In this document: in pieces, positions 6,896 through 14,482 of the stretch | Layout of the letters: every line of letters begins with the position of its first letter | Position numbering within the stretch: the stretch's first letter is position 1 | Virus record (IMG/VR): IMGVR_UViG_3300008516_000086 | Span: 1 to 20,451 of that record | Strand: one strand, 5' to 3' | Origin: a virus | Length of the DNA: 20,451 nt | Notes under the pieces: model-generated | What the model was told of the DNA's origin: nothing | The model's input: only the letters and a program-made list of their open reading frames with translations | Databases searched by the model: none | Program-made: the position numbers and the translations under genes

Positions 6896-7651
6896 TTAGA
6901 AGTTGATTCCGAAGCCTCCGCCCGCACCACCAACACTCAGACCAAACGAACCATTTCCGATGGATACACCACTGTCGCCGATGGAAATGTTGAATCCACC
7001 TGCACCAGTACCGGATGAACCAACACCTTCCTGGGACTGAATCTCGTCGGTGTGACGATATGTGCCCATACGGATGCCGTTCTGGTCGAATGCGATAACG
7101 TTGTCGTAACGAATCGTAAGTTCGATTTCCATTGCGTTTGCGTCTTCGTAGGTCATTTCACCCAGGTTAACGCTCTTGATCCAGCAACCAGCATACGAAT
7201 ATTTCTGGATGATGTTAGGATCAGCCGCAGTACCACCGGCGCTTGCGCCACCAGCCAGTACGTCAAGGTCGAGTTCGAACTTGTAGTTCTCACCAGCCCT
7301 GGACATGGTTTGATCAAAGAAATTCTGCTGCTTGGACACCTGATTCTGGACCCGGCGCATGGCTGAGTTAGTGATGTCATCAAACAGGGTCAGTGTAAGC
7401 TCACTCCACTCACCACGGGTAGCAACATATACGGTGGACACGTAGGAATAGATGGACTGCTCTTCGAATGACAGTTCCGGGCGACCGATCCTGCGGGTCT
7501 GGCGGGTCATATCATAAGGAGCGGGCTCACGACCCATTCCGAAGTTGAAAAACAACGTGCGGTATCTGTTGCTGAAAATTGGTTGCAATACAGCGGAGCG
7601 GTCTCCGTTAAGACCTGGAACACCGAAATTTGCGAGACTGTTGACTGTCAT
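6896..7651 (-). CDS. 19: Tail tube protein (T4 gp19-like) with Gly-rich tail
   Basis: It forms the inner tube through which DNA leaves the capsid. The 251-aa protein shows the tube-family pattern: NRYRTLFFNFG near residue 28, a central helical and strand region with SELTLTLFDD (83-92), and the diagnostic late segment AGCWIKSVNLGEMTYEDANAMEIELTIRYDNV (154-185, shown here only to locate the family motif by its key parts CWIKSV, GEMTYED and TIRYDN). T4 gp19 is about 163 aa. Residues 210-251 are an extra Gly/Ser tail with repeating SIG and GGAGGG units. ATG at 7651 has GGAGAA upstream and a TAAATA element 36 nt before it. Confidence 0.88.
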   Translation of the reverse strand: MTVNSLANFGVPGLNGDRSAVLQPIFSNRYRTLFFNFGMGREPAPYDMTRQTRRIGRPELSFEEQSIYSYVSTVYVATRGEWSELTLTLFDDITNSAMRRVQNQVSKQQNFFDQTMSRAGENYKFELDLDVLAGGASAGGTAADPNIIQKYSYAGCWIKSVNLGEMTYEDANAMEIELTIRYDNVIAFDQNGIRMGTYRHTDEIQSQEGVGSSGTGAGGFNISIGDSGVSIGNGSFGLSVGGAGGGFGINF

Positions 7652-7686
7652 TGTAATTATTCTCCACTAAACACTCTTGTAAGGAT

Positions 7687-7695
7687 TATTTACCC
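7687..7695 (-). promoter_or_regulatory. Late promoter candidate GGGTAAATA
   Basis: On the minus strand GGGTAAATA ends 36 nt before the tail tube ATG. The same GGG-TAAATA arrangement occurs before the gp13 gene and before the 148-aa gene at 19512-19958. Confidence 0.6.
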
Positions 7696-7704
7696 TGTGT
7701 AGAG

Positions 7705-7710
7705 TATTTA
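7705..7710 (-). promoter_or_regulatory. Second TAAATA element before the tube gene
   Basis: CCCCCTAAATACTC on the minus strand lies 54 nt before the tube ATG. It may be an additional late promoter or a chance copy; the copy at 7687 fits the usual spacing better. Confidence 0.3.
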
Positions 7711-7732
7711 GGGGGAGAAGTTGGGCTGTTTT

Positions 7733-8707
7733 CTAATCCATCATGTAAATCGAGCTGATAGACTCGCCAGAATGTGCCCTTCTCACTGTTTCTCCAAGGC
7801 TTTCAGCCATCGAGACGACCCGGATTTTACTGCTTCCAGTGGCTTCTTCACTGAGTGGGATGGTATCCGACACCACCAATTCTGTGAGGACCGACCCTTC
7901 GATGTTCTCGACGGCTTTCCCAGATAGTACCGGGTGGGTACAGTAAGCCGACACGCCAGTTGCCCCATTCTCTATGAGTGCAGCCGCACCCTTGCATAAT
8001 GTCCCACCAGTATCGATCATGTCATCCACCAGGATGCAGTGGTTTCCTTCAACGTCACCCAGGACGTTCATCACTTCGGACACGTTCGCTTTGGGGCGAC
8101 GTTTGTCGATGACTGCCAGATCAACATCCAGCTGCTTGCCTACCGACCGGGCTCGCTCAACACCACCAGCATCCGGGGATACCACCACCACATTATTGGT
8201 GAAATACCGATGGTATATGTCTGCGGTGAACCGGGTGGATGCACTAACATTTATAAACGGGATATCGTACATTCCTTGAATCTGGGCGGCGTGAATATCC
8301 ACGGTGATGACGGCATCGACTCCGGATGCCTGGATCATATCAGCCACAACCCTGGCGGAGATAGGCATCCTGCGGAATTTAGGACGACGGTCCTGGCGGG
8401 AGTACCCCAGGTATGGAATGACAGCAGTAATGGACCTTGCCGAGGATCGCTTCACGGCGTCTGCCGTGAGGAGCAGTTCCATGAGATTGTCGTTGACCGG
8501 GGCACAAGCTGACTGGATGATGTAGACATCTTTCCCACGAACAGAATCGAATATTTCAACGGAGATTTCCCGATCACTAAACACCGTGATTTCCGCACTA
8601 GCCAACGACTTCCACTTATTTTTCCCACACGATTGTCTTGATATCTTGTCTGCCAGCCCCGGAATAGAAGTACCGGCGATAATAACCATGTCATCATCAG
8701 ATGTCAT
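7733..8707 (-). CDS. prs: Ribose-phosphate pyrophosphokinase (PRPP synthetase)
   Basis: Makes PRPP from ribose 5-phosphate and ATP, the precursor of purines, pyrimidines and NAD. The 324-aa product is full length (E. coli Prs 315 aa) and strongly conserved: ACAPVNDNLMELL (67-79), YSRQDRRPK (102-110), VDIHAAQIQG (136-145), SPDAGGVERAR (177-187), the catalytic loop DKRRPKANVSEV (201-212) and the PRPP loop VDDMIDTGGTL (227-237). The start at 8707 has GGGG upstream; the upstream phosphatase gene ends 15 nt before. It sits in an insertion between sheath and tube genes. NAD-rescue enzymes of some phages (ADPR-PP synthetases) share this fold, but the catalytic loops here look like ordinary Prs. Confidence 0.95.
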   Translation of the reverse strand: MTSDDDMVIIAGTSIPGLADKISRQSCGKNKWKSLASAEITVFSDREISVEIFDSVRGKDVYIIQSACAPVNDNLMELLLTADAVKRSSARSITAVIPYLGYSRQDRRPKFRRMPISARVVADMIQASGVDAVITVDIHAAQIQGMYDIPFINVSASTRFTADIYHRYFTNNVVVVSPDAGGVERARSVGKQLDVDLAVIDKRRPKANVSEVMNVLGDVEGNHCILVDDMIDTGGTLCKGAAALIENGATGVSAYCTHPVLSGKAVENIEGSVLTELVVSDTIPLSEEATGSSKIRVVSMAESLGETVRRAHSGESISSIYMMD

Positions 8708-8722
8708 TACGTGCGTGCCCCT

Positions 8723-9301
8723 TTAGTCGCAAGTTTTACCGTAAAAGAAATAGGGAATAGCGTTTTCTATATTCCACCTTATAATATCAGTTTCGTCTGA
8801 TTTCTTCAAGTGTCCGATGATGGTTTTTATCACATCATTATGGGTCACTAACAAAACATTTTTATTGTCATCAACCAGCGGGAACACTGTTTCCTTGAGG
8901 AATGGTATAAGCCGCTGTTCCACATCCTGTAAGGACTCGCCCTGTGGGGGAGCTTCGAAATAATCCCGGTTCCACAGTTTGTATTTCCTGGGAGGGAGGG
9001 CTTTCCTGACTTCAGGGTATGGGGTACCTTCGAGAGAGCCGTAAGATCGTTCCCTGAGTTCCTGGACCAGTTCCATTTCCACATTATCTGAGAAGTTGTT
9101 AGTCGCCAGCACTATATTGGCGGTATCCTGACATCGCTCAAGGTCCGAGCAAAACACATAGTCAATATCATAGTCAGCCAAGCTCCTACCGGCATCGGTG
9201 GCTTCTTCCCTTCCGGCTTCTGACATCAAGTGGTTAACCTGCCCGGAAACTATGTTGTCCTCCTGGGCTACAGAAGAACCGTGACTGAGTAAAATTAGCA
9301 T
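8723..9301 (-). CDS. Histidine phosphatase / phosphoglycerate mutase family protein with altered RHG motif
   Basis: The family transfers or removes phosphate through a phospho-histidine. The 192-aa product begins LILLSHGSS, where the usual LVRHGES motif has lost its Arg: S6 replaces it, next to the nucleophile H7. Other active-site elements remain: CSDLERCQDTANIV (R56), ELRERSYGSLEG (E84), PPQGESLQDVEQR (119-130) and LLVTHNDVIK (H154). It is shorter than glycolytic dPGM (about 250 aa) and nearer to small phosphatases. Its ATG overlaps the stop of the upstream gene by 7 nt and prs follows by 15 nt, so it is in one operon with PRPP synthesis. The substrate cannot be told from sequence. Confidence 0.85.
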   Translation of the reverse strand: MLILLSHGSSVAQEDNIVSGQVNHLMSEAGREEATDAGRSLADYDIDYVFCSDLERCQDTANIVLATNNFSDNVEMELVQELRERSYGSLEGTPYPEVRKALPPRKYKLWNRDYFEAPPQGESLQDVEQRLIPFLKETVFPLVDDNKNVLLVTHNDVIKTIIGHLKKSDETDIIRWNIENAIPYFFYGKTCD

Positions 9302-9804
9302 ATTGGTATTTCGTAAATCCTCGGTGTGTTGATTTCTCTATCATTCCATAATTTATTCATGTTGGTGAAGAACGTTTCTGTCAACTTGGATTTCTCAATC
9401 AGTTGATCCATATAGAGTTCTATGGAATTCCTTGCGTTATCCCCGGAAATATATTGTTCCAGGAAATCGGTGAATGGGATGTAATCCCCTTCAAATCGGC
9501 GATCCTCGATAGTGTCGGTATCGTTTGTGATATTGTACCGGATTACTCCATGATTTTGAATTACATCAGTTTCTTCGTAACCGACACCGACATCTGCTGG
9601 GGCTGGACTGATGATACTTTCGGCAAATAGTTCGAATGCGATATTATGCTTTTTCAGCTTTATCTGAATGTATTTACGTTTTCCCATCCCAGAAAAAGGA
9701 GTACCTTCCAGGGGGACAGCCCCGTCAAGTAGTTTGGCGAACGAATTCAAACTCTTCAGCTCGGGTGGCTTATTTTCTTCTATACCACCAGATTCTGTTA
9801 TCAT
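9295..9804 (-). CDS. Unknown protein upstream of phosphatase and prs, 169 aa
   Basis: The start is taken as ATG 9804 (MITESGGIEENKP), which has GGAAGA at good spacing. A GTG at 9861 in the same frame lies inside the sheath-gene terminator and is rejected. The protein is mixed alpha/beta, with a Lys-rich strand (KRKYIQIKLKKHNIAFELF, about 43-61) and acidic helical C-terminal half (DYIPFTDFLEQYISGD). No signal peptide, membrane helix or familiar motif is visible. Its end overlaps the phosphatase start, so the three genes 169 aa, phosphatase and prs form a cassette. Function unknown. Confidence 0.75.
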   Translation of the reverse strand: MITESGGIEENKPPELKSLNSFAKLLDGAVPLEGTPFSGMGKRKYIQIKLKKHNIAFELFAESIISPAPADVGVGYEETDVIQNHGVIRYNITNDTDTIEDRRFEGDYIPFTDFLEQYISGDNARNSIELYMDQLIEKSKLTETFFTNMNKLWNDREINTPRIYEIPIC

Positions 9805-9830
9805 AATATCTTCCAATTTATCCGCCCCAA

Positions 9831-9868
9831 TTAAAAAGGGGTATGATCTTAATATGATCACACCCCTT
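9831..9868 (-). terminator. Rho-independent terminator of the tail sheath gene
   Basis: On the minus strand AAGGGGTGTGATC pairs with GATCATACCCCTT (13 bp with one G-U pair, 7-nt loop) and is followed by a T run. It lies 25 nt after the sheath stop codon and insulates the accessory genes downstream. Confidence 0.85.
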
Positions 9869-9892
9869 CAATTTTTCAATACCTATCTCAGA

Positions 9893-12247
9893 TTAGAACG
9901 GGAATTCGTCACCGGTGCCAAGTATTGTGATCGGTACAAAGATGAACTCGATGCTCTTCGCAGGCTTGATAGCCACGTCAACATACAGTTCATTCTGGTC
10001 GATTGCCGACGGAGGATTGTTAGCCTCGTCACAACGTACTGCATAGTCGAACAGAGCACGAAGGGATTTAAGACCAGCAAGATACCTTTCGGTAACAACC
10101 GTTGCAGAGCGACGGGTGACCGGATCGTTGATCTCGAACAGGAACGGCTCCAGGAGACGGGTAAGGTCGTACTTCATCTTGGCGATGAGGCGGGCGACGT
10201 TTACACGGTCAAGGGCAGAAGCGGTTGCTGCGTTGGTCTTCTGACCAAAGACAGTCAAACCACGGTTCGGGATGAACGCAATCGGGTTGATGTTGTTCTC
10301 ATAAAGAACGTCACGCTGAGACTTGATCAGCTGCACTGGCACGTACTCGCCATCATTGTTCAGGTAACCAACAGAACCAGCATTGTCAACACGACCACGT
10401 GTGTAACCAGCAGGCGGGAACCAAGGTGCAGAAACCTGATCGCTGTAAGCCATAGTGCGCATCATGAAGTGTGAAGGCGGAACGAACACGTCGTTGCCGT
10501 CAACGTTGGTGGAGATACCCCAGGGGTACCAGAAACCAGCGTATACGGACGGGGCAGAAGCAAAACCATCTTCACCGGTGGATACAACGTTATTAGCGTT
10601 GGTGATCCATTCAGCTGCGGTAACTTCACGACCAGTCGGGATGCCATTCGGAATCATGAACTTCGGAGTATCGGCAACGATGAAGCTAACTTCGTTGTTG
10701 TCGGTGTTCAGAGCATTCATCTCGTCATACAGTTCAGGGTAACCGGGACTGGTGATGAGCTGGAAATAGTTCACTTCGGCACGAATCTCGTCGTTGACCA
10801 CCAGGGATGACTGCATCTTCTCAACAACGATTTCACGCTGTGAGCGGCGACCGAAAGTGTCACCAGTTGCGGGAGCCCAGTAGTTGCCAGTCTCGGAAAC
10901 CACGCTGTAGGTAGAACCATCAAAGGTGACCGTAACGGCCTCGAATGTGGGATCATAAACCTTGACGGTGTTGCGGGTCTGAGACTCGCCGGTGTTCATC
11001 CAGTAGGTACCGTTCACCACAGCGGACGCATTCGGGTCATCAGACTGAATAAGAACAGCACTGGTGATATCGCCCCAGATGGCACCGTCCCAGCGTTTGA
11101 TCACTGGCCAGTTGTCAATGTTGTCGGCGGTTGAGATGTCAACCCAGATAGCACCAACGTTCGGGAACGCAGGAGCGGAGCCGGAGATAACTTTCTGCAA
11201 CGCAGTCGGGTTTGACACGGTGGTGGTTTCAATAGGAACCCACTGGTTGCCATAACCGTAATCTGTACCTTCAACATACAGACCGAAAGTAGTAATGTTG
11301 TCATCGAACCAATAGGTACCAGTTGCTGGCTCACTAACCGGAGCATCGTTCTGTACAAAAACTGGAAGTGGGATGAACTCAAGACCAGTGCCGACATAAA
11401 GCGGGCGGGCACCAGTGATGTTGATGAATGAAACGTCTTCCCAGATAACACCTTCGTTAGGAACCGGCATCACAGTATCACGGATGATAGCCTGGGTAAT
11501 CCAGACGCCATCAGCGGCACGGAAACGGGTCAGCTGTAAGTTGGTTCCACCGGCAGAAGAAGTTGTCTTGTACCAGAAGTCACCAACGTCAGGAGTAACC
11601 GGACCAGTTTGGGAAACATGTAAGTTGGTTGTTGCACCGTACTCAGCCTGAAGCTCGGCATCTGAGGCTACGTGCCACACGCCACCATTCTTGAACTTGA
11701 TAGCACCATCGGCATTCGAGTAGTCAAACGCCCAGTCACCATCTACACCATCTACTGACGTAGGGGTGGTGGTGTATACTGAGAAAGGAACTGCCTGCCA
11801 AGTTGCACCAACCAAGCGGAAGATACCACCAACCACTGCATCTTCATCGATCCAGTAAGTGCTGTCCGGGGGAGGAAGAACTGGCTCGACATCAGTGGTA
11901 ACGAGCTGACCGAGGTCGATGTCTGCACGTATAACATATGCCCTGCTTCCCTGTCCGAGGAAAGAGTGAGCTGAAAGAAGACCGTATTCATTGGTCTCGT
12001 CGCCGTTTACGGGGTCACCGTCGGCAGTTACGAACACCGGGTTGCCATAATTCTGAAGCAGTTCACGCTGCGAAGAAACTACCCGAAGTTTATTAGATTC
12101 TGTAGTACCAGGAGCGGTTCCGGAACCATCAGGAGTAATTTTATTTGCCCTGGTTGCAAATACAAACAGCGGCACTGTTTGGGGACTCGGTTCACTGTAG
12201 ATGGACTGGTCATTTACTGTTACCGATACTGAAGGAGACGTGGCCAT
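9893..12247 (-). CDS. 18: Contractile tail sheath protein (T4 gp18-like) with about seven internal W-repeats
   Basis: The sheath contracts to drive the tube into the cell. The 784-aa protein is longer than T4 gp18 (659 aa). Residues 1-115 and about 465-784 are sheath-like: the C-terminal part has VYAGFWYPWG, PPAGYTRGRV, NPIAFIPNRGLTVFGQKT and the closing RLIAKMKYDL... PFLFEINDPVTR region. Residues 126-445 hold about seven degenerate modules with a G-(T/D/A)-(Y/F/I)-W core at about 131, 171, 224, 268, 312, 367 and 415, each followed by a strand and another Trp (for example STYWIDED, GDFWYKTT, GTYWFDDN, GAIWVDIS, GTYWMNTG). They sit where T4 gp18 has its surface-exposed domain. ATG at 12247 has AGGA upstream. 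Confidence 0.93.
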   Translation of the reverse strand: MATSPSVSVTVNDQSIYSEPSPQTVPLFVFATRANKITPDGSGTAPGTTESNKLRVVSSQRELLQNYGNPVFVTADGDPVNGDETNEYGLLSAHSFLGQGSRAYVIRADIDLGQLVTTDVEPVLPPPDSTYWIDEDAVVGGIFRLVGATWQAVPFSVYTTTPTSVDGVDGDWAFDYSNADGAIKFKNGGVWHVASDAELQAEYGATTNLHVSQTGPVTPDVGDFWYKTTSSAGGTNLQLTRFRAADGVWITQAIIRDTVMPVPNEGVIWEDVSFINITGARPLYVGTGLEFIPLPVFVQNDAPVSEPATGTYWFDDNITTFGLYVEGTDYGYGNQWVPIETTTVSNPTALQKVISGSAPAFPNVGAIWVDISTADNIDNWPVIKRWDGAIWGDITSAVLIQSDDPNASAVVNGTYWMNTGESQTRNTVKVYDPTFEAVTVTFDGSTYSVVSETGNYWAPATGDTFGRRSQREIVVEKMQSSLVVNDEIRAEVNYFQLITSPGYPELYDEMNALNTDNNEVSFIVADTPKFMIPNGIPTGREVTAAEWITNANNVVSTGEDGFASAPSVYAGFWYPWGISTNVDGNDVFVPPSHFMMRTMAYSDQVSAPWFPPAGYTRGRVDNAGSVGYLNNDGEYVPVQLIKSQRDVLYENNINPIAFIPNRGLTVFGQKTNAATASALDRVNVARLIAKMKYDLTRLLEPFLFEINDPVTRRSATVVTERYLAGLKSLRALFDYAVRCDEANNPPSAIDQNELYVDVAIKPAKSIEFIFVPITILGTGDEFPF

Positions 12248-12260
12248 ATTATTTTTCCTA

Positions 12261-12289
12261 TTGACATTTGATTAAGCTCGTATTATATT
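12261..12289 (+). promoter_or_regulatory. Sigma70-type promoter for the endonuclease gene
   Basis: TTGACA (12261-12266), a 17-nt spacer and TATATT (12284-12289) precede the plus-strand gene at 12339, with a predicted start near 12296. It suggests early expression. Confidence 0.6.
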
Positions 12290-12291
12290 TA
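12286..12291 (-). promoter_or_regulatory. Late promoter candidate for the sheath gene
   Basis: TAAATA on the minus strand (context AACTAAATATAA) ends 39 nt before the sheath ATG at 12247. It overlaps the -10 region of the divergent sigma70-type promoter. Confidence 0.5.
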
Positions 12292-12300
12292 GTTATCATT

Positions 12301-12308
12301 GGTAAATA
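12301..12308 (+). promoter_or_regulatory. Late promoter candidate GGTAAATA for the endonuclease gene
   Basis: GGTAAATA on the plus strand ends 31 nt before the ATG at 12339. With the sigma70-type promoter just upstream, the gene may be read both early and late. Confidence 0.45.
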
Positions 12309-12338
12309 AGTAGTAAGTTTTAATACATCAACGAAAAC

Positions 12339-13637
12339 ATGTGGATTTGTAATGTGAAAAAATTAACAACTGATGAGTTTATAAAAAAAGCAACACACGC
12401 TCATGGTGAAAAATACGATTATTCAAAATCCAAATATATTAATAGTAGAACAAAAATATCTATTACATGCCCGGAGCATGGAGATTTTTTACAGGTGCCG
12501 AGTGCACACATCTATGGTTCACATGGTTGTCCATCCTGTAATGGTGGTGTTGATCACACACTTGATATTTTCGTAGATAATGCTAATAAAAAACATGGAC
12601 ATAAGTACGATTATTCCAAAGCGACATATACCAACTCCGCCACCAAAGTAGATATAATATGCAACGACCACGGTATGTTCAGCCAACGTCCAGTAGATCA
12701 CCTTCATGGGCAAGGATGCCCCAGGTGTGGTAATGATAAAAATAGAAAAGATAAAGAATTCGTACAGCGGGCTAACACAATCCACAATAATAAATATGAT
12801 TATTCAAAAGTAGAATATCACCGGGTTGATGAAAAAGTAATCATCACGTGTCCGATCCATGGAGATTGGGGAACCAAACCAAGCACACACTTATCCGGTC
12901 ATGGGTGCCCAAAATGTGCACACCCACATATGTCACGTGATGAGTTTCTTCAGAAAGCCTTTGATGTGCATGGACCAAAATATGAATACAATAAGGTGAA
13001 ACTATTAAGTTCAAGGGATAAAATAATCATAACCTGTAGTAAACATGGAGATTTTAATCAGAAGACCGGATCGCATCTTTCCGGTAGTGGGTGTCCGGAG
13101 TGTCAACACGACAAGAGAAGACTAACCACGGAAATTTTCATAAAACGCTCAAAGATGAATCATGATATAGAATACGACTACTCTAAAGTCATTTACACCA
13201 ACTCACACCATCACGTAACTATCATATGCCCAGACCATGGTGAATTTCAACAAAAGGCATACCAACACTTGGAGGGGAAAGATTGTAGACTTTGCAAATA
13301 CGTACAACATCCAGGTGGATACAATAACAGAATATTTAAACATCACCCCGAACTAGCACAAAGGAAAGGGATATTTTATATCGTACAGTTTACCTTCCCG
13401 GATGAGGAATTCGTAAAGATAGGGATAACGATTCATAACGCCAGGACTAGACTGAGCTATAACAAAGTAACCCTTAAAGTATTGGCAGAATTACCCATGT
13501 CCGTAGAAGATGCATTCCATCGGGAACAAGCGATACTCAATAATCCGGATTTCAAAAAATATCAGTATACACCAAAAAATATAAAATCCGGTGTTACGGA
13601 ATGTTTTAAAATGGACGTGTTGCCACTATTATTTTAG
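12339..13637 (+). CDS. Free-standing GIY-YIG-like endonuclease with five DUF723-like zinc-binding repeats
   Basis: Probably a homing-type endonuclease. The 432-aa protein has five tandem repeats of about 60 residues (10-67, 73-130, 137-193, 199-255, 262-319). Each follows HG.KYDYSK..Y, then I.CP.HG.F, then HL.G.GCP.C, with paired Cys and His that could hold zinc; this is the DUF723-like pattern. The C-terminal domain (344-423) fits GIY-YIG: GIFYIVQF, VKIGIT (359-364), R371 and E396 in HREQAIL. It is much richer in A+T than its neighbours, lies on the opposite strand between sheath and gp15 genes, and its stop codon overlaps that of gp15, all as in a mobile gene. The start could be GTG 12354 instead. 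Confidence 0.8.
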   Translation: MWICNVKKLTTDEFIKKATHAHGEKYDYSKSKYINSRTKISITCPEHGDFLQVPSAHIYGSHGCPSCNGGVDHTLDIFVDNANKKHGHKYDYSKATYTNSATKVDIICNDHGMFSQRPVDHLHGQGCPRCGNDKNRKDKEFVQRANTIHNNKYDYSKVEYHRVDEKVIITCPIHGDWGTKPSTHLSGHGCPKCAHPHMSRDEFLQKAFDVHGPKYEYNKVKLLSSRDKIIITCSKHGDFNQKTGSHLSGSGCPECQHDKRRLTTEIFIKRSKMNHDIEYDYSKVIYTNSHHHVTIICPDHGEFQQKAYQHLEGKDCRLCKYVQHPGGYNNRIFKHHPELAQRKGIFYIVQFTFPDEEFVKIGITIHNARTRLSYNKVTLKVLAELPMSVEDAFHREQAILNNPDFKKYQYTPKNIKSGVTECFKMDVLPLLF

Positions 13638-14467
13638 CACAATTCGTCGTCATGGTCGTCATTGCCGGGTGGTTGAAGGGATTCGAGGAACTGAACATCG
13701 TCCTCGTCTGCCTTTATTACACAACCATCCAGGGGACGATATTCATCGAAATCATCACCGTCTTCCATATCTAAAATGGACATATTGACTTCATAAATGT
13801 GTTTAGTTTCGTATACTTTCGCCGGTGGCGACATCCATATCACGGTGTCAAATGACAGTGTGTACGTATACATAGGATCAACTTCGGTTCCGGTCGGTAC
13901 CACCTTTTCCATGTTGACATCACCCTGGAACAGCAGAGATGTCAAAAAAATCCAGTCAGCTGGTGAATTCGACAGCTGGATATCAATATCGGGGTTGAAC
14001 ACGGTCGTCAGCTGCTCCACGATTTGGAAAGCCTGATCCTGGTTCGATGCCCATATCGACAAATCGACAGTCATATCGTAAGGCACCGGCATGAAACGTT
14101 CGACCGTTTTCTTCTGCCCAGCCTGATTCACCAACAGTTCCCCATCCGGGGTCATAGCACGTTCGAGGAAACTATATTTCTCCGAGTGCTGCGGGTTCTG
14201 CCTCCACTCTGCCTTTTGCGAGAGTCTCGTCATTAACAAAGACATGATGGGGAGATATGACGCCGTGTTGCCGCCGCCACCCTGCATGATGTAGCCGACG
14301 GTTTGCTGCATGTCACCATATATAATCGGCACGTCGAGGAACCGATGCTTACCATCTCGCTGGTTGCCGGTCCTTACCTGATACCCCGCAAAGCACGACA
14401 TTATCTGTAAAAGCAATCGCTTAAGCTGGTTATCATAAAAATATGGTTTACGTTTTAACGTCATCAT
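13634..14467 (-). CDS. 15: Tail sheath terminator / completion protein (T4 gp15-like)
   Basis: gp15 caps the sheath and joins tail to neck. The 277-aa product is close to T4 gp15 (272 aa) and shares its order of motifs: KPYFYDNQLKRLLLQIMSCFAG at the start (T4 has FGYFYNSSFRRYATLMGDLF), RFLDVPIIYGD, then MPVPYDMTVDLSIWASNQDQAFQIVEQL (about 127-154; T4 IYELSIFTRYEDDMFQIVEQI) and YTLSFDTVIWMSPPAK (T4 SLTFEVNGWMYPPV). The C-terminal 40 residues are acidic. Two adjacent ATG codons (14467, 14464) follow AAGGTGT; the first is used here. The gene follows gp14 by 15 nt and its stop overlaps the convergent endonuclease stop by 3 nt. Confidence 0.9.
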   Translation of the reverse strand: MMTLKRKPYFYDNQLKRLLLQIMSCFAGYQVRTGNQRDGKHRFLDVPIIYGDMQQTVGYIMQGGGGNTASYLPIMSLLMTRLSQKAEWRQNPQHSEKYSFLERAMTPDGELLVNQAGQKKTVERFMPVPYDMTVDLSIWASNQDQAFQIVEQLTTVFNPDIDIQLSNSPADWIFLTSLLFQGDVNMEKVVPTGTEVDPMYTYTLSFDTVIWMSPPAKVYETKHIYEVNMSILDMEDGDDFDEYRPLDGCVIKADEDDVQFLESLQPPGNDDHDDELC

Positions 14468-14482
14468 CTACACCTTGTTGTA

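Noticed and set aside
7733-8707. ADP-ribose pyrophosphate synthetase of an NAD-rescue pathway
   Set aside because: The catalytic loops follow ordinary bacterial Prs closely and no partner gene for that pathway is in the window; kept only as a question in the findings.
9805-9861. Upstream GTG start for the 169-aa gene
   Set aside because: The extra codons fall inside the sheath terminator hairpin; ATG 9804 has a better ribosome site.
9668-10474. Plus-strand open frame of 268 codons
   Set aside because: It is antisense to the sheath and 169-aa genes, crosses their terminator and gives a low-complexity, unrecognisable product.
12366-13295. Regular repeats suggesting a CRISPR or other DNA repeat array
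   Set aside because: The periodicity is in the protein (DUF723-like units); the DNA copies are too diverged and continue an open reading frame.
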